From Prevotella sp. E9-3 (GTDB lineage Bacteria; Bacteroidota; Bacteroidia; Bacteroidales; Bacteroidaceae): a stretch of DNA of 64,000 bases. The stretch's first letter is position 1, and the number at the start of each line of letters is the position of its first letter. Position numbers and translations under genes: made by a program. Of the stretch, positions 1 through 7,208 are shown in pieces. The notes under the pieces were generated by a model. It searched no databases. It had not been told where the DNA came from and was given only the letters and a program-made list of their open reading frames with translations. The DNA lies in assembly GCF_022024015.1 (NCBI RefSeq), contig NZ_CP091786.1, positions 3,669,401 to 3,733,400 on the forward strand, written 5' to 3'.

Positions 1-1
1 T

Positions 2-397
2 GTTATCAGTATATTTTTTGCCGTCTATTTGGGCTTTCAGTTCTTCAAAGGGCTATCCTATACAATTGTCAATCTTGTGTTCTTCGGAAAGCGCTTGAAC
101 CAATTTTGGATGAAGATGCTATTGTTCATCGGAGCCTCACAAGGCATGCTTCTTTTTCCTGCCATTCTACTCATCGCATATTTCAACCTTTCCCTCAAAA
201 GTGCGGCTTTTTATTTGAGTTTTATTCTGTTTTTTACTGAAATACTAACAATTTATAAGGGTTGGAGCATCTTTTTTAGGCAAAATGGTGGTTTTTTACA
301 ATATTTTTTGTACTTTTGCACCCTCGAAATCATACCTTTACTCAGTTTAGTGGCTGGGATAGGGGTATTGATAGATGATTTGAAATACAATTTTTAG
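2..397 (+). CDS. DUF4271-like integral membrane protein (C-terminal part, cut by window edge)
   Basis: The frame is open from the first bases of the window, so the gene starts upstream; a TTG at 29 is only an internal codon. The visible ~131 residues are strongly hydrophobic, with about four membrane segments separated by short basic loops (e.g. FGKRLNQFWMKM). The end is YNF. Gene order in Bacteroidales (a DUF4271 membrane protein directly before hemD, rnpA, yidD and tyrS) supports the family call, but no enzymatic function is known to me. The stop is 13 bp before hemD, so the two are probably cotranscribed. Family assignment rests on context plus topology, not on a diagnostic motif. Confidence 0.6.
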   Translation, partial: VISIFFAVYLGFQFFKGLSYTIVNLVFFGKRLNQFWMKMLLFIGASQGMLLFPAILLIAYFNLSLKSAAFYLSFILFFTEILTIYKGWSIFFRQNGGFLQYFLYFCTLEIIPLLSLVAGIGVLIDDLKYNF

Positions 398-410
398 GAT
401 ACAGAGACAG

Positions 411-1160
411 ATGATCAAGAAGATTTTGGTTTCTCAACCAAAGCCAACAAGCGAGAAGTCACCTTACTATGATATTGCCGAGCGTTTCGGTGTAGAATTG
501 GTCTTCCGCCCCTTCATCAAAGTTGAAGGAATCAGTTCACGCGAGTTCCGCACTCAGAAAGTGAGCATACTCGACTACACTGCAATCGTATTTACTTCAC
601 GCCATGCCATTGACCATTTTTTCACCTTGGCTAAGGAGCTTCGTGTCAACATTCCTGAAGACATGAAATACTTCTGTGTAACAGAGACCATTGCTCTCTA
701 TATCCAGAAATACGTACAGTATCGCAAGCGTAAGGTATTCTTCGGCTCTACTGGTCGTGTTGACGACCTGCTGCCCACTATGCTGAAGCACAAGACCGAG
801 AAATATCTGGTGCCCATGAGCGATGTACACAACGATTCACTCACCAATTTACTCGACTCAAAGAAACTCATCCACAAGGAAGTGGTGATGTACAAGACCG
901 TGAGCAATGACTTCACCGAGGAAGAGGTGAAGGCATTCGACTACGACATGCTTATTTTCTTCAGTCCTGCAGGTATTGAGTCGCTCACAAAGAACTTCCC
1001 CAACTTCGATCAAGGCAAGATTGCCATCGGCACCTTCGGTCCTGCTACGGCAAAGGCTGTGAAAGACGCTGGTCTGCGCCTGGATTTGGAAGCTCCCTCA
1101 GAGAAGTATCCCTCTATGACGAGTGCACTTCAGCACTTTCTCTTGATGAACGAAGAGTAA
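411..1160 (+). CDS. hemD: Uroporphyrinogen-III synthase
   Basis: The 249-residue cytosolic enzyme matches the size of HemD, which cyclises hydroxymethylbilane with inversion of ring D to give uroporphyrinogen III in haem/sirohaem synthesis. The protein opens with MIKKILVSQPKP, as expected for the first strand of the HemD fold. A central stretch near residues 60-70 (AIVFTSRHAIDHF) and a C-terminal one (MLIFFSPAGIESL, then AIGTFGPATAKAVKDAG) are the typical HemD motifs. Sequence identity between HemD proteins is low, so this pattern and the Bacteroidales gene order carry the call. ATG 411 lies 13 bp after the previous stop and no promoter is visible between them. The gene is followed by a heptamer repeat tract that also holds the rnpA start. 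Confidence 0.88.
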   Translation: MIKKILVSQPKPTSEKSPYYDIAERFGVELVFRPFIKVEGISSREFRTQKVSILDYTAIVFTSRHAIDHFFTLAKELRVNIPEDMKYFCVTETIALYIQKYVQYRKRKVFFGSTGRVDDLLPTMLKHKTEKYLVPMSDVHNDSLTNLLDSKKLIHKEVVMYKTVSNDFTEEEVKAFDYDMLIFFSPAGIESLTKNFPNFDQGKIAIGTFGPATAKAVKDAGLRLDLEAPSEKYPSMTSALQHFLLMNEE

Positions 1161-1166
1161 TTTAAA

Positions 1167-1194
1167 GTGAAGAGTGAAGAGTGAAGAGTGAAGA
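1167..1194 (+). repeat. GTGAAGA heptamer, four tandem copies, containing the rnpA start
   Basis: GTG occurs at 1167, 1174, 1181 and 1188, spaced by 7 bp. Only GTG 1181 is in frame with rnpA, and a TGA lies in that frame at 1175, so 1181 is the only upstream start available. The tract resembles the gaattgag/gtgaaga-type simple repeats found at other gene junctions in this window. Confidence 0.8.
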
Positions 1195-1693
1195 ATCTTC
1201 ATTTAAGAAAGTAGAACGTATTGTCAGCAAAAAGCTGATAGACGAGATATTCAGCGGAAACAGCAGTCAGTCGATGGCTGCTTTTCCGCTGAGAATTGTT
1301 TTTATGGAGCGTGAACGTCCTCAGGTTTCCGATCCCAGTGTTGTGGTGCTGACGAGTGTGTCGAAGCGTCATTTCAAGCATGCTGTTGACCGCAATCGTG
1401 TAAAACGACAAATGCGCGAAGCCTATCGACTGAACAAGCAGTTGATTATAGAGACTGTTCCAGCCGACAAGCAGCTCTGTCTGGCTTTTATCTGGCTCAG
1501 TGACCGACTGGCCCCCAGCCATGTTATTGCCACCAAGACCAAACGATTAATGAAATCCCTCGCCGAGCAATATCAGAATAATCAGAGTATTCAGAGTAAT
1601 CAGAGTAATCAGAGTATTCAGAGTAATCAGAATAATCAGAGTAATCAGAGTGCTCAGAATATTCAGAATAATCAGAATCCTCAGAGTTCTTAG
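1181..1693 (+). CDS. rnpA: Ribonuclease P protein component with repeat-encoded C-terminal tail
   Basis: RnpA is the protein subunit of RNase P, which trims the 5' leader from pre-tRNA with the RNA subunit. Residues 1-125 carry the family pattern: an N-terminal SFKKVERIVSKKLIDEIF segment and the basic RNA-binding signature KHAVDRNRVKRQMREAYR near residues 68-85. The ending is odd. From about residue 132 to 170 the protein is a low-complexity chain of N-Q-S, I-Q-S and N-Q-N triplets encoded by 9-bp tandem repeats (1571-1690). Typical RnpA proteins are 110-140 residues, so this tail is an addition. The start is GTG 1181 inside a heptamer tract. The gene lies between hemD and yidD, the usual Bacteroidales arrangement; rnpA-yidD adjacency is conserved across bacteria. 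Whether the tail is stable or cleaved cannot be told from sequence. Confidence 0.93.
   Translation: MKSEESSFKKVERIVSKKLIDEIFSGNSSQSMAAFPLRIVFMERERPQVSDPSVVVLTSVSKRHFKHAVDRNRVKRQMREAYRLNKQLIIETVPADKQLCLAFIWLSDRLAPSHVIATKTKRLMKSLAEQYQNNQSIQSNQSNQSIQSNQNNQSNQSAQNIQNNQNPQSS
1571..1690 (+). repeat. 9-bp tandem tract (aatcagagt / attcagagt type) inside rnpA
   Basis: About thirteen 9-bp units of the form (aat or att)-cag-(agt or aat) follow one another without a stop, giving the N/I-Q-S/N tail of RnpA. The same unit recurs outside genes at 22926-23085, so the rnpA tail is a member of a dispersed repeat family that happens to stay in frame. Confidence 0.9.
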
Positions 1694-1716
1694 CTCAGTA
1701 ATAGTTCTTAATTCCC

Positions 1717-1789
1717 AACTAACCATACCTCTCACCTCTCAATTCTCATCTCTCAATTCTCATCTCTCAATTCTCATCTCTCACCTCAA
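1717..1789 (+). repeat. ctctcaattctcat tandem tract with a half core of the GAGAGGTATGATTAG family
   Basis: After the rnpA stop the sequence reads aactaaccatacctctcacctctc and then repeats a 13-bp ctctcaattctcat-like unit four times up to yidD. The aaccatacctctc piece matches the right arm of the inverted elements at 47.8 and 49.1 kb with one change. Confidence 0.75.
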
Positions 1790-1794
1790 AAAAA

Positions 1795-2037
1795 ATGAAG
1801 CGTCTCTGGCACATACTCTGTTGGCCGTTAAAATGGATGTTGCTGTTGCCGATACTTTTTTATCAGCACTTCATCACCCCCTACACGGGTCCTTCGTGCC
1901 GCTTCACCCCCACCTGCTCACAATACGCAAAAGAGGCCATACAAAAACATGGACCGTTCAAAGGATTGGCATTAGCCATTTGGCGCATCCTGCGCTGCAA
2001 CCCCTGGGGCGGCAGTGGATATGATCCAGTACCATAA
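1795..2037 (+). CDS. yidD: Membrane protein insertion efficiency factor YidD
   Basis: This 80-residue protein is a clear YidD, a small membrane-associated factor that assists YidC-dependent insertion of inner-membrane proteins. The hydrophobic N-terminal helix ([17 protein letters not shown]) is followed by the family core: [20 protein letters not shown] at about residues 34-53 and the C-terminal [14 protein letters not shown]. The conserved cysteines and the [10 protein letters not shown] motif are all present and the length is normal. The ATG at 1795 follows an A-rich leader. Its place after rnpA is the conserved bacterial order, and tyrS follows after a 257-bp gap. Confidence 0.96.
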   Translation: MKRLWHILCWPLKWMLLLPILFYQHFITPYTGPSCRFTPTCSQYAKEAIQKHGPFKGLALAIWRILRCNPWGGSGYDPVP

Positions 2038-2246
2038 ATTTCGCCCGAAGTAAAAACTACGACTTGCTGACAAAATGAAAATCAACTGATTTTGGCAAAC
2101 AGATTATCCAGATACACTTGACTCTGAATCATTTCAGCGTGCCTTCAATGACACCTAATCCAACTATTTATGCTATTTTCAATTAACAAGAATTGAAAAA
2201 ATGAATTAATGTAAGAGAATCATTCTAATAAATGCTACTTTTTTTA

Positions 2247-2254
2247 TAATTTTG
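2247..2254 (+). promoter_or_regulatory. Bacteroidales -7 box (TAATTTTG) upstream of tyrS
   Basis: TAATTTTG matches TAnnTTTG and lies 40 bp before the tyrS start in an AT-rich stretch. A clear -33 TTTG is not present, so this is a partial promoter match. The rest of the 2038-2294 gap shows nothing recognisable. Confidence 0.5.
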
Positions 2255-2294
2255 CAGGCTGAACAGTGAATCAATATCAAAAAAAAAGATAATA

Positions 2295-3593
2295 ATGAGA
2301 AAGAATTTTGTAGAAGAACTGCGTTGGCGCGGAATGCTGGCACAGATCATGCCAGGCACAGAAGAGTTGTTACAGAAAGAGATGGTAACAGCCTATCTGG
2401 GTACTGACCCCACAGCCGACTCACTGCACATCGGTCACCTCTGCGGCATCATGATGCTGCGCCACTTGCAGCGTTGCGGTCATAAGCCCATCATCCTCGT
2501 TGGCGGTGCCACCGGTATGATTGGCGACCCCTCAGGAAAGTCTCAGGAGCGTAACCTGCTGAACGAAGAAACCCTTCGTCACAATCAGGAGTGCATCAAG
2601 GCCCAGGTGGCTAAGTTCCTGGACTTTGAAAGCAAGGAAGCCAATGCTGCCGAGATGGTGAACAACTACGACTGGATGAAGAACTTCACCTTCCTCGACT
2701 TCGCCCGCGAGGTGGGTAAGCACATCACCGTCAACTATATGATGGCTAAGGACAGCGTTCAGCAGCGTCTGAACGGTACTGCTCGCGACGGACTGTCATT
2801 CACCGAGTTCACCTATCAGTTGTTGCAGGGCTACGACTTCCTCTACCTCTATCAGCATAAGAACTGCAAACTGCAGTTGGGCGGTAACGACCAGTGGGGT
2901 AACATCACCACCGGTACCGAGCTGATTCGTCGTACACTGGGTCATGAGAACGAAGCCTATGCACTTACTTGCCCATTGATTACCAAGGCCGACGGCAAGA
3001 AGTTCGGTAAGACCGAGAGCGGCAATATCTGGCTCGACCCCAAGCGCACCACTCCTTATCGTTTCTACCAGTTCTGGCTGAACGTGAGCGATGACGATGC
3101 TGAGAAATACATCAAGATTTTCACCTCACTTGAAAAGGATGTTATCGATGCCCTTGTTGAGGAGCACAAGCAGGATCCCGGTCGCCGTGTACTGCAGAAG
3201 CGCCTCGCCGAAGAGGTTACTATCATGGTACACGGACAGGCTCAGCTCGACATGGCTATCGAGGCTTCAAACATCCTCTTTGGCAAGGCTACCAAGGAAG
3301 CACTCGAGAAACTCGACGAGCAGACTTTCCTCGACGTATTCGACGGTGTAGAGAAGTTCGAGATTGCCAAGGACCAGTTAGGTCAGCCCGCCATCGAGCT
3401 GTTCACTACCGTAGCTCCCGTATTCCCCTCAAAGGGTGAGATGCGCAAGATGGTACAGGGCGGCGGTGTTTCTCTGAACAAAGAGAAGCTCACCGACCAG
3501 CAGCGTCCCATCACCACCGACGACCTCATCGACGGCAAGTATCTTCTGGCCCAGAAAGGTAAGAAGAACTACTATCTGATTACCGTTAAGTAA
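2295..3593 (+). CDS. tyrS: Tyrosyl-tRNA synthetase
   Basis: This is a class I aminoacyl-tRNA synthetase of 432 residues that charges tRNA-Tyr with tyrosine in the cytosol. The Rossmann domain has [16 protein letters not shown] with the HIGH motif at residues 45-48, [14 protein letters not shown] near 70-83, the tyrosine-binding YQLLQGYDF near 174-182, the GGNDQWGN segment near 196-203 and the KMSKS-equivalent KFGKT at 236-240. A C-terminal S4-like RNA-binding region ([11 protein letters not shown]... then [16 protein letters not shown]) closes the protein. All expected parts are present, so it should be functional. A strong hairpin terminator (3669-3718) lies 75 bp downstream and overlaps the promoter of the next gene. 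Confidence 0.98.
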   Translation: MRKNFVEELRWRGMLAQIMPGTEELLQKEMVTAYLGTDPTADSLHIGHLCGIMMLRHLQRCGHKPIILVGGATGMIGDPSGKSQERNLLNEETLRHNQECIKAQVAKFLDFESKEANAAEMVNNYDWMKNFTFLDFAREVGKHITVNYMMAKDSVQQRLNGTARDGLSFTEFTYQLLQGYDFLYLYQHKNCKLQLGGNDQWGNITTGTELIRRTLGHENEAYALTCPLITKADGKKFGKTESGNIWLDPKRTTPYRFYQFWLNVSDDDAEKYIKIFTSLEKDVIDALVEEHKQDPGRRVLQKRLAEEVTIMVHGQAQLDMAIEASNILFGKATKEALEKLDEQTFLDVFDGVEKFEIAKDQLGQPAIELFTTVAPVFPSKGEMRKMVQGGGVSLNKEKLTDQQRPITTDDLIDGKYLLAQKGKKNYYLITVK

Positions 3594-3668
3594 TACGATA
3601 TACCCTTTATATATTAAGGTAAACCCTCATTGCATACCATAAATTTGGTAAATTGAGGCTATTCGCAT

Positions 3669-3718
3669 GCAATCTGCAGAGAAAACCACCCGTTTTCTTT
3701 GCAGATTGCTGCTTTTTG
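3669..3718 (+). terminator. Intrinsic terminator after tyrS
   Basis: GCAATCTGCA (3669-3678) pairs with TGCAGATTGC (3700-3709), and the inner GAGAAAAC/GTTTTCTT arms extend the stem over a CACCC loop. A T-rich run follows. The 3' arm contains the -33 TTTG of the downstream promoter, so the terminator and the next promoter physically overlap. Confidence 0.75.
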
Positions 3719-3728
3719 TGTACTTTTG
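3698..3728 (+). promoter_or_regulatory. Bacteroidales promoter (TTTG-N19-TACTTTTG)
   Basis: TTTG at 3698-3701 and TACTTTTG at 3721-3728 are separated by 19 bp, the consensus spacing for the major Bacteroidota sigma factor. It drives the secreted protein starting at 3805 with a leader of about 70 nt. Confidence 0.8.
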
Positions 3729-3804
3729 CCAACAGTTTTTAGGTTTAACGAGCATAAATTATTAAAATCATAAGCAAAACCCATTTAACGCAAAAATTAT
3801 ATTT

Positions 3805-5751
3805 ATGAGAAAAAGTTTACTCCTTCTCGCAGCCTTAGTGCTGTCAGCAACAAGTGTGTTTGCACAGTTTGCTTCCGTTCCTTACCAGTTTAACGCCCCC
3901 CGTGCCGCCAAGGCCAATACTTTCCGTGCTGCCGAAGCCGGTACTGTTTGGTGGGGTTATACTCCCGAAACCGATCAGTCAGGATGGAACCTGCTTGGTG
4001 TTCAAGCTGCCGACACCTACCATTGTGCCATCTTCATTCCTGGCAATCATGCTTTTGCTGGTGGAAAGACTATTCAGGCAGTTCGCTTTGCCTTGGTTGC
4101 CGAGCACGCAACAGATGTCAAGGCGTGGATAGCTACAGAGGCTCCCGGTGCTGTTGATGAGACAAGCACCGCTCGGCTGAAGAGTGTAGATAACAGTGAA
4201 ATTGGTGCAGACGGTGTTGCTGAGGTTACCTTCGACCAGCCTTTTGAAATTCCTGTCGATGGCGCTTATGTAGGCTACAGCTTCACCATCACAGAAGCTA
4301 CCACCCAGAACGACAAATATCCTATTATCTTCATTGCAGGTGAAGATGAGCCCAATGCACTTGTCATCAAGACCGATAATGCAGTTCCTAACTGGACAGA
4401 CATGTATGGTAATGGCTTTGGTAAGCTCTACCTGAACGTTAAGCTCAGTGGTGAGTTCCCCGACAATGTAGCAAGTCCTGTAGATTTCGGCACTCACTAT
4501 GTTGAACTGGGCAAGGAGACCACAGCCAAGGTTCAGGTGACCAACGGTGGTGAGACAGCCATCAGCAGCCTCAGCTATACCATTACTGCCAACGGTGAGA
4601 CAAGCGCAGAGCAGACTGTTACACTCGACAATCCCGTGGAATTCCTGAAGAGTGGCTACTTCACCATTCCTGTAAAGGCCGATGAAAAATCCGGAATAGT
4701 TGAAAAGACCCTTACCATCACTAAGGTGAATGGCAATGCCAACAATGCCACTTCTAAGTCTGCCAACTTCACCGTTGCCACCGTCAGCAAGTTCGTAAAG
4801 CGTGGTGTAGCAGTAGAAGAATACACTGGTACAACCTGTGGTTGGTGCCCTCGCGGTCTTGTCGGTATGGATAAGATGCGCAATGAGTTTGGCGAAGACT
4901 TCATCGGTATCGGTATCCACCGCTATACCTCAAACCTCAACCAGGATGCTATGTACATCAGCACCTACAACCACGTATCATACGAAGGTGCTCCATCTGC
5001 TCGTATCAACCGTGGTGATCTGATTGACCCCTACTATGGTAGTGGTAACGACGTATTCGACGACTTCCGCGCTGCACTCGCTATTCCGGCCACAGCTGGA
5101 CTGAGCGTAAAAGGCGAATGGAATGCAGACTCCAGCGAAGTAACGGCGACAGCCACCATCGAACCGGTGATTGACGGCACCTACAAGATAGAGTATGTGC
5201 TCATTGCCGACGGTCTGACCGGTACCACACAGCCTTGGCGTCAGCACAACTATTATCATAGTGCATACGGCCAGTTTACCAGCCCCTCGCAGCTGCCTGC
5301 TGATCTGCAATTCCTGTTTAGCACGGGCCAAATCTATGACCAATCTTACGTGGCCTACTATCCTGTGTTCAACGACGTAGCTATTGCCAACGCTAAGAGC
5401 ACTCAGACCACCGCTCCCGGTGAGCTGAAAGATGGCGAAAAAGTTACAAACAGCTACACACTGTCTATGCCTGTCGGCACAGCAAAGAAAGAATTGGTCA
5501 GTGCCATTGATAAGAAGAAAGTATTTGTCGTTGCCCTTCTCATCAATAGCGAAGGCAAGATAGCCAATGCTGCTAAGTCAACCATCGATGGTACAGATAA
5601 TGCAGCAGGCATTGAGAATACTCTCGGTACCGCAACTTCTGGCAAACAGCAGCGCTATGCCCTCGACGGTCGTCAGCTCAATGCTGCCCAGCATGGTCTG
5701 AACATCATCCGCATGGCTGATGGATCGGTAAAGAAAGTGATGATCAAATAA
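3805..5751 (+). CDS. Secreted Omp28/thioredoxin-like protein with C-terminal sorting-type tail
   Basis: A 648-residue exported protein: residues 1-20 are a Sec signal peptide (MRKSLLLLAALVLSATSVFA). The middle is rich in short beta strands typical of outer-surface proteins. Around residues 335-420 it has an Omp28-like thioredoxin-related segment, VEEYTGTTCGWCPRG, with a C-x-x-C pair at C345 and C348, then a downstream EGAPSARINRGDL stretch. A disulfide or adhesin role is plausible for such modules, but no substrate can be read. The last ~25 residues (ALDGRQLNAAQHGLNI... then GSVKKVMIK) are the tail shared by several secreted proteins here, resembling a type A surface-sorting domain. It stands alone: own promoter at 3698-3728, then a tRNA gene. 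Function beyond export is not established. Confidence 0.72.
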   Translation: MRKSLLLLAALVLSATSVFAQFASVPYQFNAPRAAKANTFRAAEAGTVWWGYTPETDQSGWNLLGVQAADTYHCAIFIPGNHAFAGGKTIQAVRFALVAEHATDVKAWIATEAPGAVDETSTARLKSVDNSEIGADGVAEVTFDQPFEIPVDGAYVGYSFTITEATTQNDKYPIIFIAGEDEPNALVIKTDNAVPNWTDMYGNGFGKLYLNVKLSGEFPDNVASPVDFGTHYVELGKETTAKVQVTNGGETAISSLSYTITANGETSAEQTVTLDNPVEFLKSGYFTIPVKADEKSGIVEKTLTITKVNGNANNATSKSANFTVATVSKFVKRGVAVEEYTGTTCGWCPRGLVGMDKMRNEFGEDFIGIGIHRYTSNLNQDAMYISTYNHVSYEGAPSARINRGDLIDPYYGSGNDVFDDFRAALAIPATAGLSVKGEWNADSSEVTATATIEPVIDGTYKIEYVLIADGLTGTTQPWRQHNYYHSAYGQFTSPSQLPADLQFLFSTGQIYDQSYVAYYPVFNDVAIANAKSTQTTAPGELKDGEKVTNSYTLSMPVGTAKKELVSAIDKKKVFVVALLINSEGKIANAAKSTIDGTDNAAGIENTLGTATSGKQQRYALDGRQLNAAQHGLNIIRMADGSVKKVMIK

Positions 5752-5813
5752 GTCCCAAAATGCCATAAAAGGCATCTACTCAATTCTTTCATTGTAAAGA
5801 ATTAGAATAAAAA

Positions 5814-5845
5814 TTTGGTAATATCACGAAAATGAACTACCTTTG
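5814..5845 (+). promoter_or_regulatory. Consensus promoter for tRNA-Gln (TTTG-N20-TACCTTTG)
   Basis: TTTG at 5814-5817 and TACCTTTG at 5838-5845 are 20 bp apart, a full Bacteroidota promoter match. The tRNA begins 38 bp after the -7 box. A terminator-like hairpin lies between the two. Confidence 0.8.
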
Positions 5846-5879
5846 CATGCGATTTCGAAAGAGGTCGCATGCTTTTTTT
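5845..5879 (+). terminator. Hairpin with T7 run between promoter and tRNA-Gln
   Basis: GCATGCGA (5845-5852) pairs with TCGCATGC (5865-5872) and is followed by seven T residues. It starts at the last base of the -7 box, so most of it would lie in the first ~30 nt of the transcript. It could end read-through from the 3805 gene or attenuate the tRNA transcript. Confidence 0.6.
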
Positions 5880-5883
5880 GTAT

Positions 5884-5954
5884 TGGACGATGGTGTAATG
5901 GTAACACTACAGGTTTTGGTTCTGTCATTCCCGGTTCGAATCCGAGTCGTCCAA
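5884..5954 (+). tRNA. tRNA-Gln (anticodon TTG)
   Basis: The acceptor stem TGGACGA (5884-5890) pairs with TCGTCCA (5947-5953), followed by discriminator A. The D arm is GGTGTAATGGTAACAC. The anticodon stem-loop ACAGG-TTTTGGT-TCTGT places TTG at the anticodon. The T arm contains the invariant GGTTCGAATCC. CCA is not encoded. The 71-nt length fits bacterial tRNA-Gln. It has its own promoter at 5814-5845 and a strong terminator just after it. Confidence 0.95.
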
Positions 5955-5964
5955 CACATTCCTA

Positions 5965-5994
5965 AACAGCTATCCGTTGGATGGCTGTTTTTTT
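5965..5994 (+). terminator. Intrinsic terminator after tRNA-Gln
   Basis: AACAGCTATCC pairs with GGATGGCTGTT over a three-base GTT loop (11-bp stem with one G-T pair), followed by a T-rich run. It begins 11 bp after the tRNA end. Confidence 0.9.
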
Positions 5995-6083
5995 GTCTTC
6001 CTATTTTCTGTTAACATCTACGAAAAAACATTTAATAGTGTTTTTCATTCACCATTGTACTATTGTGCTCCTAACTTTTTTCG

Positions 6084-6091
6084 TAAATTTG
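6084..6091 (+). promoter_or_regulatory. -7 box (TAAATTTG) upstream of kduI
   Basis: TAAATTTG matches TAnnTTTG and lies 22 bp before the kduI ATG, giving a very short leader. An ATTG 18 bp upstream is a weak -33 candidate. Confidence 0.6.
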
Positions 6092-6113
6092 CGGACAGTC
6101 AATACTTATCAAA

Positions 6114-6971
6114 ATGAAAACTAACTACGAAATCCGCTATGCGGCTCATCCTGAAGATGCCCGTAAGTACGATACTACTCGCCTGCGCCGCGACTTTCTG
6201 ATAGAGCAACTGTTTGTGCCCAACGAGGTGCAGATGGTTTATTCCATGTACGACCGCATGGTGGTAGGCGGTGCCATGCCCCAAGGCGAGGAATTGCTGC
6301 TCGAAGCCATCGACCCTTTGAAGGCTCCCTTCTTCACTACTCGTCGCGAGGTGGGTATCTACAATGTTGGCGGTCCTGGCTGTGTGCACGTAGGTGCCGG
6401 TAGCAATGGAGAGCCTGAACAGCTCTTTGAACTCGGTTTCAAGGAAGCGTTATACATAGGCAGAGGCGACCGCAAAGTGCATTTCATTTCCAAGGACCAG
6501 CAAAATCCTGCCAAGTTCTATTTCAACTCTACCCCCGCCCACTGTGCCTATCCCTGCAAAAAGGTAACCAAACAGGATGCCGTGGTAGCCCACATGGGTG
6601 CTTTGGAGACATCTAACGAGCGCAACATCAATAAAATGCTGGTCAATCAGGTGCTCCCTACCTGTCAGTTGCAGATGGGTATGACCGAACTGGCCACTGG
6701 CAGTGTGTGGAACACCATGCCTGCCCATACTCACTCCCGCCGCATGGAGGCTTATTTCTATTTCGACATTCCAGACGACCAGGCCATCTGTCATTTCATG
6801 GGCGAGCCTCAGGAAACCCGTCATATCTGGATGCGTGGCAATCAGGCTGTTCTCTCGCCTGAATGGAGCATCCACTCTGCCGCTGCCACCCACAACTACA
6901 CCTTCATCTGGGGCATGGGAGGAGAGAATCTCGACTATGGAGATCAAGATTTCACAGGCCCCCTAAGATAG
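6114..6971 (+). CDS. kduI: 5-dehydro-4-deoxy-D-glucuronate isomerase
   Basis: KduI isomerises 5-keto-4-deoxyuronate, released from pectin or glycosaminoglycan oligomers by lyases and unsaturated glucuronyl hydrolases, to 2,5-diketo-3-deoxygluconate. The 285-residue protein has the cupin-type core and the metal-binding stretch MPAHTHSRRMEAYFYF near residues 203-218, plus GGPGCVHVG near 93 and WGMGGENLDYGDQDF near the end. The next enzyme, KduD, follows, as in other bacteria. The extreme C-terminus is odd: after GDQDF it ends in TGPLR, and these codons and the stop are the beginning of a G/C-rich repeat element (6953-7200). The natural last residues may have been replaced when the element arrived. 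The catalytic region is intact. Confidence 0.93.
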   Translation: MKTNYEIRYAAHPEDARKYDTTRLRRDFLIEQLFVPNEVQMVYSMYDRMVVGGAMPQGEELLLEAIDPLKAPFFTTRREVGIYNVGGPGCVHVGAGSNGEPEQLFELGFKEALYIGRGDRKVHFISKDQQNPAKFYFNSTPAHCAYPCKKVTKQDAVVAHMGALETSNERNINKMLVNQVLPTCQLQMGMTELATGSVWNTMPAHTHSRRMEAYFYFDIPDDQAICHFMGEPQETRHIWMRGNQAVLSPEWSIHSAAATHNYTFIWGMGGENLDYGDQDFTGPLR

Positions 6972-7200
6972 GGGGGTGGGGGTCTGAACAGACGAATCTT
7001 CACGAGCCCCCTAAGTTCTTAGCTGCGCAAAGCGGCTGAGCCGAGCGAGGGGGATGGGGGGCTGAACAGACGAACGAACAGGTTGTGGGTCTGAACGAAC
7101 AGACGAATAATAAATATAACAAACAAACATTTTATTAACAATTAATCGGGGCGATGAGCGCATGTTCAGACCCCCATCCCTCTAACTTAGGGGGCTTATA
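6953..7200 (+). repeat. Cluster of agccccctaagtt...ggtctgaacagac elements between kduI and kduD
   Basis: Four related G/C-rich units lie here. One (7004-7070) contains agccccctaagttcttag followed by ctgcgcaaagcggctgag; the same ~65-bp unit occurs in inverse orientation at about 50563-50630, near identical. The last unit (about 7162-7200) is inverted relative to the first. The cluster overlaps the kduI stop and fills nearly the whole 237-bp gap to kduD. Confidence 0.9.
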
Positions 7201-7208
7201 GAACAATT

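Noticed and set aside
5832..6014. 60-codon plus-strand frame near the tRNA
   Set aside because: It overlaps the promoter, the hairpin, tRNA-Gln and its terminator.
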